Positions 26,226 to 35,439 are shown, counted from the first letter of the stretch. The stretch: 64,000 bases of DNA from Actinoplanes philippinensis (GCF_900113015.1 NZ_FONV01000019.1:1-64000), one strand, 5' to 3'. The notes: generated from the sequence alone by a model not told the origin. Program-made: numbers and translations.

Positions 26226-26831
26226 ATGCGAGCACTGATCATCAACTGCACTCTGAAGCCGGCGCCGGCTCCGTCCAACACGGAGGCTCTGGCCCGGGTC
26301 GTGGCCGAGGCCATGGCGAAGGACGGTGTCGAGGTCGACTGGGTTCGCGCGGTCGACCACGACATCAAGCCCGGCGTCGAATCCGACATGGGCCCCGGCG
26401 ACGCCTGGCCGGCGATCCGGGAGAAGATCCTGGCCAGCGAGATCCTGGTGATCGCCTCCCCGACATGGGTGGGCCGGCCGTCGTCGGTGGCGCAGCGGGT
26501 GATCGAGCGGCTGGACGCGATGATCTCGGAGACCGACGACACCGGCCGCCCCGTCGCCTACAACCGGGTGGCCGGGGTGGTGAACACCGGCAACGAGGAC
26601 GGGGCCCACCACGTCATCGGCGAGATCGCCGGCGCTCTCGGCGACATCGGTTTCACCATCCCGGGCCAGGCCTGGACCTATTGGCATCTGGGCCCAGGCG
26701 CCGGCCCGGACTACCTGGACGACGACCGCGGCCACGACTGGGCGGCAAAGACCGCCCGCGCGATGGCCGCCAACCTGGTCACCGTGGCCCGAGCGCTGAC
26801 CACCACACCGATGCAGGCCCCACCGTCCTGA
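26226..26831 (+). CDS. NAD(P)H-dependent FMN reductase-like flavoprotein
   Basis: This 201-residue protein has a flavodoxin-like fold: the first strand and phosphate loop RALIINCTLKPAPAPSNTEALA, IASPTWVGRPSSVAQRVIERLD for the flavin isoalloxazine, and VAGVVNTGNEDGAHHVIGEIAGAL. Relatives reduce FMN or quinones with NAD(P)H. The ATG at 26226 aligns with the usual family start; an in-frame ATG at 26205 adds seven residues. Its 5' region is made largely of the upstream minisatellite. Confidence 0.82.
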   Translation: MRALIINCTLKPAPAPSNTEALARVVAEAMAKDGVEVDWVRAVDHDIKPGVESDMGPGDAWPAIREKILASEILVIASPTWVGRPSSVAQRVIERLDAMISETDDTGRPVAYNRVAGVVNTGNEDGAHHVIGEIAGALGDIGFTIPGQAWTYWHLGPGAGPDYLDDDRGHDWAAKTARAMAANLVTVARALTTTPMQAPPS

Positions 26832-27588
26832 AGGGACCCCGGGTGCCCGCCGGCCGGACCTCCCAGGGCCTGAACCCCGGTCGATGTCGTCAGCACATTG
26901 AAACGGCGGCACGGCCCAGCGCGCGCCGGTCGATGAGGCGCTCCAAACCCGCGGCGCAGACTTCGGTCGGCCCACTGCGCGCGGCACCCACCTGATACGG
27001 CCGACATGCCCCCCACCCCGCTTCCCGCGCCGGGCCACCGCGCCACGCCTTACGCGCCCCGGTCCGTCGGATCTCGTTCTGCTGCGACTTCCGGCTTCCG
27101 CCGCCTGGAGCGCCCGGCCTCGTGCCGCAGCTTTCTTGCGTGCTCCGCTCAAGGTGTATCGCTCACCTTGCTCTCCGGCCTTCAGCGACGAGCGGCTCTT
27201 CGGTGGCGAGCGCATGCCCACAAATCCGCGCGATCGAAAAGTGGACTTCGGCCTCGGCGGCGAGAGGTTTGTCGAGGTTTCGGTGTACTTCGGTGAGTGG
27301 CCGAGCCAGTTGAGGACCGCGGTTCGCCGCAGCGGGGCCGTTGCATCGAGGGGTGTGCGGCGCGGTGGCCTGCCGGTGCGCGAGCCGGGCCGCCTGGCCG
27401 GCCGGGCGGCGTCGAGGCTGGTGATCCGTCTGCCTGGGCCGGCCCGCGCGGCCCGCCCGCTGGAGTGAAGCATCACCCGCTAAAGTTGCGTCGATTTGCA
27501 TGTCGTTTTGGTCGAGTGGGAACAGACTGAGGCATGCGGGCGCGGTTGAGGGACGTAGCCCGGCTCGGACGGGAGGGTGGCGAGCTCG
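26832..27588. other. 757-bp region without a supported gene
   Basis: Several frames are open but none shows a family motif or a good ribosome site. The stretch 27130-27300 is somewhat richer in A+T than its surroundings. A possible 84-codon plus-strand frame runs 27214-27468 (begins MPTNPRDRKVDF) but its second half is Arg/Gly/Ala low-complexity. The last 110 bp presumably hold the promoter of the anti-sigma gene; I see no convincing -35/-10 pair. Confidence 0.5.
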
Positions 27589-28014
27589 ATGAGTAGCGTG
27601 ACGGCTCATTTCGACCTGCCGTTGGACGGTTCGGCGCCCGGCTGGGCGCGGTCGGCGGTGACGGCGGTGCTCGGCGGATGGGGGTTGCGGGACCCGGCGT
27701 GGCTCGACGACGCGGCGGTCGTGGTCAGCGAACTGGTCACCAATGCGGTACGGCACGGTGGCGGGCAGATCGTCGTGGACGTCGAGGCGTACGGCCGGCA
27801 GGTGATCGTCTCGGTGGCGGCCGGCTCCTCGGTGGTGCCCCGCCCGCGGGAACCGGACGGGACCGGTGGCCTGGGCCTGCGGATCATCGAGTCCCTCACC
27901 ACGCGGTGGTATGTGCAGTCCTATCAGGGCGGCAAGCGGGTGCGTGCCGAACTGCCGTTGTCCCCCGGCCGCGGAGTGACCGAGGCCGGAACCAGCCGTA
28001 CGGAGCGGGCATGA
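27589..28014 (+). CDS. RsbW-like ATP-binding anti-sigma/serine kinase domain protein
   Basis: This 141-residue single-domain GHKL protein has the N-box SELVTNAVRHGG and the G-box DGTGGLGLRIIESL. It resembles the stand-alone HATPase_c_2 proteins that bind a sigma factor or phosphorylate a STAS partner. The ATG at 27589 has GGGAGGG at 27571-27577. The TGA overlaps the ATG of a STAS gene, the usual kinase-antagonist pairing. No sigma factor gene is adjacent. Confidence 0.85.
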   Translation: MSSVTAHFDLPLDGSAPGWARSAVTAVLGGWGLRDPAWLDDAAVVVSELVTNAVRHGGGQIVVDVEAYGRQVIVSVAAGSSVVPRPREPDGTGGLGLRIIESLTTRWYVQSYQGGKRVRAELPLSPGRGVTEAGTSRTERA

Positions 28015-28334
28015 GGATCACGACACGTCACGACGACGACGCGACACGTCTGGTCCTGGCCGGGGATCTCGACATGGCGACGACTGCTGTCCTGGACGAC
28101 TCGGTCACCGCTGTGCTCACCACCACTCGCCCGCGCCGCCTGGTCATCGACGCGGAAGGGCTGGCCTTCTGCGACTCGTCGGGGATCCACGCCCTGATGC
28201 GGGCCCGCGACCGAGCCCAGCGCCAGGGCACCTCCTTCGTGGTGGCCAACCCGGTCGGCATCGCCCGCCGCACCCTGGAGATCACCGGCCTGCTGGACGT
28301 GCTCACCACGGCCACGCCACCCGCGGAGAGCTGA
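28011..28334 (+). CDS. STAS domain anti-sigma factor antagonist
   Basis: This 107-residue STAS protein has VLAGDLDMATTAVL and the phosphorylation-site motif AFCDSSGIHALMRA. By family knowledge the unphosphorylated form sequesters an anti-sigma kinase, here most simply the product of the overlapping upstream gene (ATGA). It converges on the aldo-keto reductase gene, 54 bp away. Confidence 0.88.
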   Translation: MRITTRHDDDATRLVLAGDLDMATTAVLDDSVTAVLTTTRPRRLVIDAEGLAFCDSSGIHALMRARDRAQRQGTSFVVANPVGIARRTLEITGLLDVLTTATPPAES

Positions 28335-28388
28335 CCGGCCCGCGGCGGTGAGGCGACCGAAGGACGGAGCATGTGACCGGCGCCGCGG

Positions 28389-29375
28389 TCAGCGGCCCGT
28401 CAACCGCTCCAGATGATCGGGATAGCGCGCCCCCAGCACCTCCACCCGGGCGATCGCCGCGTCGATCTCACCCAGGTCGTCCGCGGTGAGATCGACAGTG
28501 GCCGCGCCCAGGTTCTCCTCGAGGCGGTCCAGCCGGCGGGTGCCGGGGATCGGCACGATCCATGGTCGCTGGGCGAGCAGCCACCCCAGGGCGATCTGAG
28601 CGACCGTCACGCCCTTGCGGATGGCGACCTCGCCGAGCAGGTCGACCAGGTCGAGGTTGGCCTCGCGGACGGCCGTGTCGAAGCGGGGGATGGTGCCGCG
28701 GATGTCGCCGTCGGTGAACACCGTGTCCCGGTCGATCGCCCCGGTCAGGAAGCCCTTGCCGAGCGGACTGTACGGCACGAGCCCGATCCCCAGCTCGTCG
28801 CAGAGCGGCAGGATCTCCGCCTCGGGCCGTCTCCACCACAGCGAGTACTCGTTCTGCAGGGCGGTGACCGGCTGCACCGCGTGCGCCCGCCGGACCGTGG
28901 CGGCGGCCGCCTCGGACATCCCGAAGTGGCGGACCTTGCCGGCCTCGATCAGGTCCCGGACCGTGCCGGCGACGTCCTCGATCGGCACGTCCGGGTCGAC
29001 GCGATGCTGGTAATACAGATCGATGTGGTCGGTGCGCAGCCGCCGGAGCGAGGCGTCGGCGGCCCGCCTGATGTCGCCGGGCCTGCTGGACAGGCCGGTC
29101 TGGCGGCCGTCGGCGTCGAAGGCGAAGCCGAACTTGGTGGCGATCACGACCTGGTCGCGGACCGGCTGCAGGGCCTCGCCGACGAGCTCCTCGTTGACGA
29201 ACGGCCCATACACCTCGGCGGTGTCGACGAACGTGACGCCCCGGTCGACCGCGTCGCGCAGCAGGGTGATGCCGGCGGCCCGGCCGGGGCCGGGACCGTA
29301 GCTCTGGCTCATCCCCATCGCGCCGAATCCGATGGCGGAGACCACCAGTCCCCGGCCTAGTGTCCGCTGTCGCAT
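28389..29375 (-). CDS. Aldo/keto reductase
   Basis: This 328-residue (beta/alpha)8 NADPH-dependent reductase has the family tetrad: Asp in FVDTAEVYGPF with its Tyr, ATKFGF, and the HRVD motif in DLYYQHRVDPDVPIEDVAG. The NADPH-binding tail is IVPIPGTRRLDRLEENLGAA. It resembles the plant-type/YakC-like AKR13 group. The substrate is unknown. GGAGGGG precedes the ATG. Confidence 0.92.
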   Translation of the reverse strand: MRQRTLGRGLVVSAIGFGAMGMSQSYGPGPGRAAGITLLRDAVDRGVTFVDTAEVYGPFVNEELVGEALQPVRDQVVIATKFGFAFDADGRQTGLSSRPGDIRRAADASLRRLRTDHIDLYYQHRVDPDVPIEDVAGTVRDLIEAGKVRHFGMSEAAAATVRRAHAVQPVTALQNEYSLWWRRPEAEILPLCDELGIGLVPYSPLGKGFLTGAIDRDTVFTDGDIRGTIPRFDTAVREANLDLVDLLGEVAIRKGVTVAQIALGWLLAQRPWIVPIPGTRRLDRLEENLGAATVDLTADDLGEIDAAIARVEVLGARYPDHLERLTGR

Positions 29376-29451
29376 ACGAGCCCCTCCCGTCCTTGCGCGC
29401 CTACCGGTCCATCACAGCGCATCAGAGGAGCGGGAGGGAGGCCCTGCCGAC

Positions 29452-29472
29452 AGGGGTACCACCGGTACCCCT
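29452..29472 (-). terminator. Perfect hairpin after the PAS-GGDEF gene
   Basis: AGGGGTACC (29452-29460), loop ACC, GGTACCCCT (29464-29472) give a 9-bp perfect stem beginning 9 nt past the GGDEF-gene stop (29481). It probably separates that gene from the aldo-keto reductase downstream on the same strand. Confidence 0.6.
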
Positions 29473-29480
29473 TTGCGGGG

Positions 29481-31097
29481 TCAGCTCACCGGGACGGGCG
29501 GCGCGCTGCTCCGGGCGCGTTTCACCGCGTACATGGCGGCGTCGGCGTGCGCCATCAGCTCGTCCGGGTCGCCTTCGCCGTAGGGCGCCCAGGCGACGCC
29601 CAGGCTGGCCTGCGGCACCAGGGTGGCGCCGGCGGTCCGCACCCGGGCCGCGCTGAGCGCCGCGAGCAGGTCGGCTCCGATCCGGTCGGCGTGTTCCCGG
29701 CCGGCCACGTCGCGGCAGACGGCCACGAACTCGTCGCCGCCGATCCGGCCGACGATGCCGCCGGGCGGGACCGCGCCGCGCAGGCTCGTCGCCACCTGGC
29801 TGAGCAGCAGGTCGCCGGCGGCGTGGCCGTACCGGTCGTTGATGGGTTTGAAGGAGTTGAGGTCCAGGAAGATCACCGCGGTGCCGGTGTGCCGGTCGGT
29901 CGCGCCGAGGGCGTCCTCCAGCGCGGCCATCGTGGCGGCCCGGTTGTGGCAGCCGGTCAGCGCGTCGAAGGTGGCCTGACGCCACAGGCGATCGCGCAGC
30001 TCCACCTCCTCGGTGACGTCGGCCAGGCAGATGATCGCCCCGGTCACCGCGCCGGCGTCGTCGGTCAGCGCCCGCAGGTTGGCCCGGATCCGGCGGATGC
30101 CCGACCCCGGCTCGCGGTGCCCGTACTCCACATCGGTGTCCTTGCCGGTCAGCACCCCGGCCAGCGCCGCGCCGACCAGCGGGCGGTCGACCGGCTCGGT
30201 CAGGTCGAGCAGCGCCGCGGTGAGGTCGCCGCCGATCTGGGCCCGGACCTGCCGGGCGGCCCTCTCGTTGAGGAAGGTGATCGCGCCGTCCGGGCCGACC
30301 TGCAGGATGGCCAGCGGGATCGTCTCGGTGAGCCGGCGCATCAGCTGCTCGGCGGCCCGCACCGCCTCCTGCGCGGCCATCTCGTCGGAGATGTCGAGCA
30401 TCTCGGCGATGACCCGGGGGTCCTGCGGGTCGGCGAGATGGTTGTGGTTCGTCACCTCGAACCAGACGGTACGCCCGTCGCGGTGCACGTGGCGCAGCCG
30501 CACCCGCCGGGCCGATCCGGGCGGGGCGCCGAGCATGTCCATCCAGCCGGCGATGGCCCGTTCCTGGTCGCCGGGGTGGACCAGTTCGAGGGTGCGCTGC
30601 CCGATCAGCTCGCCGGGCTGCCAGCCGAGCAGCGGGGCGATCTCCGGGCCGACGTCGGTGACCACCGAGGTGGGACTCTTGACCATGGTGACCATGCGCG
30701 GCCGGACCAGCTCCGGGTGCAGCACGAGGTCGGCCGACAGCCCGGCGCCGCTGATGACGCCCAGATAGACGCCGAACCGGTGGGTGAGGTCGACGAAGTG
30801 GATCCGGGTCCGCCGGTCCGGCGCCGCGGTGAGGCGGACCACGCAGCTCGCCGCGCCCTCGTCGACCACCTGCGTCCAGGTGTCGACGACCAGCCGCTGG
30901 TCGTCGGTGACGACCACGCCCAGCATCGACGACGCGCCCTCGATCGGCCGCAGGCCGGTGGCGGCGAACTCCGGGGGCATCGGGACGAACAGGCCGTTCT
31001 CCCCGATGGCCGCGATGAAGGCGTCCGGGTTCTTCGCCACCAGGGCGCTGAACACGGCGTCGCGGTCGTCGGGCTTGATCATCTGCTTGTCGGCCAT
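29481..31097 (-). CDS. PAS-GGDEF diguanylate cyclase
   Basis: This 538-residue soluble protein has an N-terminal sensor-like region of about 120 residues and two PAS domains (DVGPEIAPLLGWQPGELIGQRTLELVHPGD; then LQVGPDGAITFLNERAARQV). The C-terminal GGDEF domain has an intact signature, RIGGDEF at about 453-457, with DALTGCHNRAA and DLNSFKPINDRYGHAAGD. The RxxD inhibitory site is not apparent, so feedback inhibition by c-di-GMP is unlikely. Product: c-di-GMP from two GTP. No membrane segment is seen. It is divergent from the aquaporin-like gene. Confidence 0.9.
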   Translation of the reverse strand: MADKQMIKPDDRDAVFSALVAKNPDAFIAAIGENGLFVPMPPEFAATGLRPIEGASSMLGVVVTDDQRLVVDTWTQVVDEGAASCVVRLTAAPDRRTRIHFVDLTHRFGVYLGVISGAGLSADLVLHPELVRPRMVTMVKSPTSVVTDVGPEIAPLLGWQPGELIGQRTLELVHPGDQERAIAGWMDMLGAPPGSARRVRLRHVHRDGRTVWFEVTNHNHLADPQDPRVIAEMLDISDEMAAQEAVRAAEQLMRRLTETIPLAILQVGPDGAITFLNERAARQVRAQIGGDLTAALLDLTEPVDRPLVGAALAGVLTGKDTDVEYGHREPGSGIRRIRANLRALTDDAGAVTGAIICLADVTEEVELRDRLWRQATFDALTGCHNRAATMAALEDALGATDRHTGTAVIFLDLNSFKPINDRYGHAAGDLLLSQVATSLRGAVPPGGIVGRIGGDEFVAVCRDVAGREHADRIGADLLAALSAARVRTAGATLVPQASLGVAWAPYGEGDPDELMAHADAAMYAVKRARSSAPPVPVS

Positions 31098-31238
31098 GTG
31101 GCCACTGATCGGCCGTCCGATCCTGATCTGAGGATTTCCGCGGACGGAGGTCCCGGCCGGTGCCGCCGGACGGCCCTCGTGAGCGGGCCGCCGGGCTGCT
31201 TACGGTTCGGGTGACCGATGTCGGCGAGCGGAGCGATC

Positions 31239-32051
31239 ATGGACGACCTGGCGACGGCCCGGCGGTTGTCGGCCGAGTTCCTCGGTACGGGGTTCCTGCT
31301 CGCGGCCGTGGTCGGCGCCGGCTCCATGGCGGCCGCCCTGTCACCCGGTGACCCCGGGCTACGGCTGCTGGAGAGCACCGGCGCGGTCGCCCTGGCCCTG
31401 GCCGCGGTCATTCACATGTTCGCGCCGGTGTCCGGCGCGCATTTCAACCCGGTGGTGTCGGCCGCCGACTGGTGGCTCGGCCGGCGGGCCGGGACCGGGC
31501 TCACCACGGCGGAGCTGATCGGGTACGTCGGCGCGCAGCTGGCCGGGGCGGTCTTCGGGACGGTCCTCGGCAACCTGATGTTCGGCCGGCCGGCGATGAC
31601 CGTGGCCTCCACCGTCCGGTCCGGTGGCAATCTGCTGCTCAGCGAGGTGGTGGCGACGGCCGGGCTGCTGGTGCTGATCGCCGCCCTGGTGCGTACCGGG
31701 CGGGGCGCCGCCGGGCCCGGCGCGGTGGGCGCCTACGTGGGCGCCGCCTGCTGGTTCACCGCGTCGACCTGCTTCGCCAACCCGGCCGTCACGGTCGCCC
31801 GGATGTTCACCGGCGCCGAAGCCGGGATCGCCCCCGGCTCGGTTCCCGGCTTCCTGCTGGCCCAGGCCGGCGGTCTGATCCTGGCCTGCGCGCTGATCCC
31901 CTGGTGGTACCCGCACCCCGCGGCGCGCCCGGAGCCGGCGGTGACCGCGGTCCCGGCCGGGCGTGTGCCGCGGCCGCGCCGGGCGGCCCGGGTGCTGACC
32001 GCGGTCCCGGTCAGGCGTGTGCCGCGTCCAGCCGGGCGGCCAGGGCGCTGA
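31239..32051 (+). CDS. MIP/aquaporin family channel
   Basis: This 270-residue membrane protein has six hydrophobic segments and both half-helix motifs, as NPV (GAHFNPVVSAAD) and NPA (CFANPAVTVARMF). The divergent first motif is typical of the small-solute and metalloid branch. The C-terminal 45 residues are a repeated Pro/Arg-rich tail (VTAVPAGRVPRPRR / LTAVPVRRVPRPAG) from 54-bp DNA repeats, and the gene end overlaps the converging monooxygenase by 41 bp. ATG 31239 is chosen over 31218 because GGAG is better placed. The substrate is not known. Confidence 0.83.
   Translation: MDDLATARRLSAEFLGTGFLLAAVVGAGSMAAALSPGDPGLRLLESTGAVALALAAVIHMFAPVSGAHFNPVVSAADWWLGRRAGTGLTTAELIGYVGAQLAGAVFGTVLGNLMFGRPAMTVASTVRSGGNLLLSEVVATAGLLVLIAALVRTGRGAAGPGAVGAYVGAACWFTASTCFANPAVTVARMFTGAEAGIAPGSVPGFLLAQAGGLILACALIPWWYPHPAARPEPAVTAVPAGRVPRPRRAARVLTAVPVRRVPRPAGRPGR
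31941..32051. repeat. 54-bp repeat in the overlapping gene ends
   Basis: TGACCGCGGTCCCGG recurs at 31942 and 31996 and, degenerate, near 32049. Two in-frame copies make the tail of the aquaporin-like protein; the last part is coding on the opposite strand for the C-terminus of the monooxygenase. Confidence 0.65.
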
Positions 32052-33084
32052 CCGCCTCGCGGCCGGCGCGGTTGGCCCCCACTGTCGACTGCGAGGGTCC
32101 GAAACCGATCAGGTGCACGCGCGGCTCGCCCGCCACGGCGGTGCCGTTCATCCGGATGCCGCCGAGGTCGCTGCGCAGCCCGAGCGGGTCGAGGTGGCGC
32201 AGCGCCGCCTTGAAACCGGTCGCCCACAGGATCGCGTCGGCCGACGTGAACGACCCGTCCGCCTCACGGACGCCGTACGGCTCGATCGCGGTGAACATCG
32301 GCCGCCGCTCGAGGACGCCGCGCTCCCGGGCGGCCACCGCGTAGGGCGTCCAGGCCAGCCCGGTGTAGGAGACGACGCTGCCGGTCGGCCGGCCCGCCTC
32401 GACGTCGGCGACGACCTTGGCGATCGTCTCGCGCCCGGCGACCTCCGGCTCGAACCCGCCGGTCCGGAAGACCGGCTCCCGCCGCGTGTACCAGTGGGTG
32501 ACAGCGACCCGGGAGATCTCCTCCAGCAGCTGCAGCGCGGAGATCCCGCCGCCGACGACGGCGACGCGCCGGCCGGCGAACTGCTCCGCCGACACGTAGT
32601 CCCGGGTGTGCACCTGGATCCCGAGGAACGTCTCCTGGCCCGGATAGTGCGGGCGCACCGGGTTGTCCCACGTCCCGGTGGCGTTGATGATCGCCCGGGC
32701 GGTCCAGGCCCCGTGGTCGGTCTCCACGGCAAAAGCACGATCATGCCGGCGTACGGCGGAAACGCGCACCGGCCGCACGATGGGTAATCCGGTCGCGCGC
32801 TCGAAGTCGGCGAAGTAGCGTGGCACCGCCGTCCGGCTCGGCTCGCCCGGGTCGAGCGGTGGTTTCGGAAAGCCGGGCAGGTCGAAGATGCCGTTGACGG
32901 TCGCCATCCGCAGGGACTCCCAGCGGTGGCTCCAGGCTCCGCCGGGCGCGTCGCCGGCATCCAGGATCACGAAGCTCCGGGGATGGGCCGGGTCGGCGAG
33001 CGCGCTGACGAAGCCCCGCCGGCGCAGGTGGTAACCCGCGGACAGTCCCGACTGTCCCGCCCCGATGACCACGACCGCTGCCAT
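32011..33084 (-). CDS. Flavin-containing monooxygenase-like protein
   Basis: This 357-residue two-Rossmann flavoprotein has VVIGAGQSGLSAGYHLRRRG (FAD), GGAWSHRWESLRMAT, VAVVGGGISALQLLEEI (NAD(P)H) and the C-terminal ATGFKAALRHL. It is related to CzcO/ArsO-like and FMO-like enzymes. A link to metalloid resistance is conceivable because of the neighbouring MIP channel, but no ars gene is seen, so I do not assign it. The ATG at 33084 begins the canonical family N-terminus. Confidence 0.82.
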   Translation of the reverse strand: MAAVVVIGAGQSGLSAGYHLRRRGFVSALADPAHPRSFVILDAGDAPGGAWSHRWESLRMATVNGIFDLPGFPKPPLDPGEPSRTAVPRYFADFERATGLPIVRPVRVSAVRRHDRAFAVETDHGAWTARAIINATGTWDNPVRPHYPGQETFLGIQVHTRDYVSAEQFAGRRVAVVGGGISALQLLEEISRVAVTHWYTRREPVFRTGGFEPEVAGRETIAKVVADVEAGRPTGSVVSYTGLAWTPYAVAARERGVLERRPMFTAIEPYGVREADGSFTSADAILWATGFKAALRHLDPLGLRSDLGGIRMNGTAVAGEPRVHLIGFGPSQSTVGANRAGREAVSALAARLDAAHA

Positions 33085-33190
33085 GCCCCGGTGGACGTCC
33101 GGCCGGCGGCGGCTATTCCCGGACGTGACCGGCGACACTTTCGAGACGATGGCGTTCCGTTATTGGCCCGCGGGGGTTAGGTTGCTTTGT

Positions 33191-33211
33191 GAAACGGAAC
33201 GGTTCCGTTTC
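33191..33211. promoter_or_regulatory. Perfect 21-bp palindromic operator for the MFS gene
   Basis: GAAACGGAAC (33191-33200), a central G, then GTTCCGTTTC (33202-33211) form a perfect inverted repeat 26 bp upstream of the MFS start. A half-site GTTCCGTT occurs at 33154-33161. Size and position are typical for a TetR dimer; the tetR-like gene follows the exporter. Confidence 0.7.
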
Positions 33212-33236
33212 GAAAAGGTTTCGGGGGCACCCGCAC

Positions 33237-34811
33237 ATGGACACCAACGTTCCATCCCAGACCGGGCATCCCCGGCGCTGGGCGATCCTCGGCGTGCTGG
33301 TCATCAGCCTGCTCGTGGTCGTTCTCGACAACACGGTGCTCAACGTCGCGATGAGCACCATCGCCGACCCGGTCCGCGGGCTCGGCGCCACCCAGAGTGA
33401 GCTCGAGTGGGCGATCAACTCGTACACCCTGGTCTTCGCGGGTCTGCTCTTCACCGCCGGCATCCTGGCCGACCGTCTCGGCCGCCGGCTCAGTCTCACC
33501 GCCGGCCTGGTCGTCTTCGGCCTCGCGTCGCTGATCTCGGCCTACGCCACCTCGCCGGACCAGCTGATCGCGGCCCGCGCCCTGATGGGCCTCGGCGCCG
33601 CCGCCGTCATGCCGGCCACCCTGTCGATCATCGCGAACGTCTTCGACCCGCGGGAGCGCCCGCGCGCCATCGGCGTCTGGGCGGGCGCGGTCGGCCTGGC
33701 CGTCGCGGTCGGCCCGGTGCTCGGCGGCGTGCTGCTGGAGCACTTCTGGTGGGGCTCGGTCTTCCTGATCAACGTGCCGATCGTGATCGCCGGCGTGACC
33801 CTGGTGTCGATCCTGGTGCCCGAGTCGCGTGACCCGAAGCCGGGCCGCATCGACGTGCTCGGCGTGCTGCTGTCGATCGTCGGTCTGACCCTGCTCACCT
33901 ACGGCGTGATCAAGGGCGGCGAGGACGGCTTCGGCGAGACCGCCGCCTGGGCGACCATCACCGCGGGCCTGCTGGTCCTCGGCGGGTTCGTGGTCTACGA
34001 GCGGCGCATCGAGTTCCCGTCGCTGGACGTGCGGCTCTTCGCCAACCGGCAGTTCTCCGCCTCGACCGGCATCATCGGCCTGGTCTTCTTCGCGGCGATG
34101 GGCTCGATGTTCTTCGGCGCCTTCTACCTGCAGATGGTGCGCGGGTACGGGCCACTCGCCTCCGGCGCGCTGTTCGTCCCGTTCGCGCTCGGCCAGCTCA
34201 TCTTCGCCCCGGCCAGCGCCTCGATGGTCAAGCGGTTCGGCCCGAAGGCGGTCAGCACCGTCGGCCTGCTGCTCGTCTCGGCCGCCCTCGGCATCTGGCT
34301 GTTCATCGGCGTCGACACCCCGATCGCCCTGGTCGCGGTGGCGTTCTTCGTACAGGGCGTCGGCATGGCCAACGTGATGCCACCGGCCACCGAGGCGATC
34401 ATGGCGACGCTGCCCCGGGAGAAGGCGGGCGTCGGCTCGGCGGTCAGCAACACCATCCGCCAGCTCGGCGGGGCGCTGGGCGTGGCGGTGCTCGGCGCGG
34501 TCGTCTCCTCGGTCTACCGCGGTCACCTGACCCCGCCGTCCGGGCTCCCGGACGCCGCCGCCGACGCGGCCCGCGAGTCGATCGCCGGCGCCCACGCGGT
34601 CGCCGCCCAGGCCGGCCCCGCCGCCACCGCCCTGCTCGACGGCGCCGATGCGGCGTTCGTCACGGCGATGCACTACGCGTCCATCGGCTCGACGGTCTTC
34701 GCCCTGCTCGGGGCCCTGGTGGCGGTGTTGTGGCTCCCCGGCAAGCGGCCCGCGGCCGCCCCGGCGCCCGCCGCCGTGCAGGAACCCGGCCGGGAACTGG
34801 CCGACGCGTAA
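33237..34811 (+). CDS. MFS drug exporter, DHA2 (14-TM) family
   Basis: This 524-residue proton-coupled exporter has the DHA2 motifs: LDNTVLNVAMSTI in TM1, LADRLGRR between TM2 and TM3, and motif C-like GPVLGGVLLEHFWWGSVFLINVP in TM5. It resembles EmrB/QacA proteins that expel lipophilic drugs. The ATG at 33237 is preferred; an upstream in-frame GTG at 33189 would lie inside the operator. The downstream TetR gene and the palindrome in its leader suggest drug-inducible control. Confidence 0.92.
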   Translation: MDTNVPSQTGHPRRWAILGVLVISLLVVVLDNTVLNVAMSTIADPVRGLGATQSELEWAINSYTLVFAGLLFTAGILADRLGRRLSLTAGLVVFGLASLISAYATSPDQLIAARALMGLGAAAVMPATLSIIANVFDPRERPRAIGVWAGAVGLAVAVGPVLGGVLLEHFWWGSVFLINVPIVIAGVTLVSILVPESRDPKPGRIDVLGVLLSIVGLTLLTYGVIKGGEDGFGETAAWATITAGLLVLGGFVVYERRIEFPSLDVRLFANRQFSASTGIIGLVFFAAMGSMFFGAFYLQMVRGYGPLASGALFVPFALGQLIFAPASASMVKRFGPKAVSTVGLLLVSAALGIWLFIGVDTPIALVAVAFFVQGVGMANVMPPATEAIMATLPREKAGVGSAVSNTIRQLGGALGVAVLGAVVSSVYRGHLTPPSGLPDAAADAARESIAGAHAVAAQAGPAATALLDGADAAFVTAMHYASIGSTVFALLGALVAVLWLPGKRPAAAPAPAAVQEPGRELADA

Positions 34812-34824
34812 CCCAGCGGTAACA

Positions 34825-35439
34825 ATGAACGACATGAGCAGCAGCACGGCAGCCGGCCAGGACCGCAAGGCTCCTGGCCGGCCGCGCAACGCCCAGGCCG
34901 ACGAGACCATCCTCGACGCGGTGCTGGGGTTGCTGAGCGAGGGTCAGAGCGCCGCGGCCATCTCGATCGAGGCGGTGGCCGCCAAGGCGGGGGTCGGCAA
35001 GGCGACGATCTACCGCCGCTGGCCCAACAAGGAGGCGCTGCTGATCGATGCGGTCCGGTCGATGAAGGGGCCACTGCCCGAGCCGGCCGGCCGCTCGGTG
35101 CGGGAGGACCTGATCGCCCTGATCAAGGCGAACCGGACACCGCGGGCACAGCGCTACAGCAAGGTCACCGCCTGCCTGCTGCCGGAGATCTCCCGCGACA
35201 GCGAGCTGGCCCGGATGTATCAGGACTTCGTCGAGCCGCGCCGCGAGGTGACCCGCCAGGTGCTGCGCCGCGGCATCGCGACCGGCGAGCTGCGCGCCGA
35301 CCTCGACGTCGAGCTGACCCAGCTGATGCTGTCCGCCCCGGGCATGGTCCAGTCGATGCTGCGTCTCGGCTCGGTCGTCCCGGACGAGCAGTTCGCCGAG
35401 TCCCTGGTCGACGCGGTCCTGCGCGGCGCCGCGGCCTGA
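34825..35439 (+). CDS. TetR family transcriptional regulator
   Basis: This 204-residue repressor has the helix-turn-helix ISIEAVAAKAGVGKATIYRRWPNKEALLIDAV near residues 45-75 and a TetR_C-like ligand domain (LPEISRDSELARMYQDFVEPRREVTRQVLRRG). It lies 13 bp past the MFS stop and so is probably co-transcribed. It probably autoregulates through the palindrome at 33191-33211. Start 34825 or 34834 (both ATG) cannot be separated. Confidence 0.9.
   Translation: MNDMSSSTAAGQDRKAPGRPRNAQADETILDAVLGLLSEGQSAAAISIEAVAAKAGVGKATIYRRWPNKEALLIDAVRSMKGPLPEPAGRSVREDLIALIKANRTPRAQRYSKVTACLLPEISRDSELARMYQDFVEPRREVTRQVLRRGIATGELRADLDVELTQLMLSAPGMVQSMLRLGSVVPDEQFAESLVDAVLRGAAA

Noticed and set aside
27214..27468. 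84-codon plus-strand frame beginning MPTNPRDRKVDF
   Set aside because: No clear Shine-Dalgarno, second half is low-complexity, and no family is recognised; left as an unsupported possibility in the gap entry.
31239..33084. Arsenic-resistance pair (aquaporin plus ArsO-like monooxygenase)
   Set aside because: The genes are convergent rather than co-directional, no arsR, arsC or ACR3 gene is present, and the monooxygenase has only generic flavoprotein motifs.
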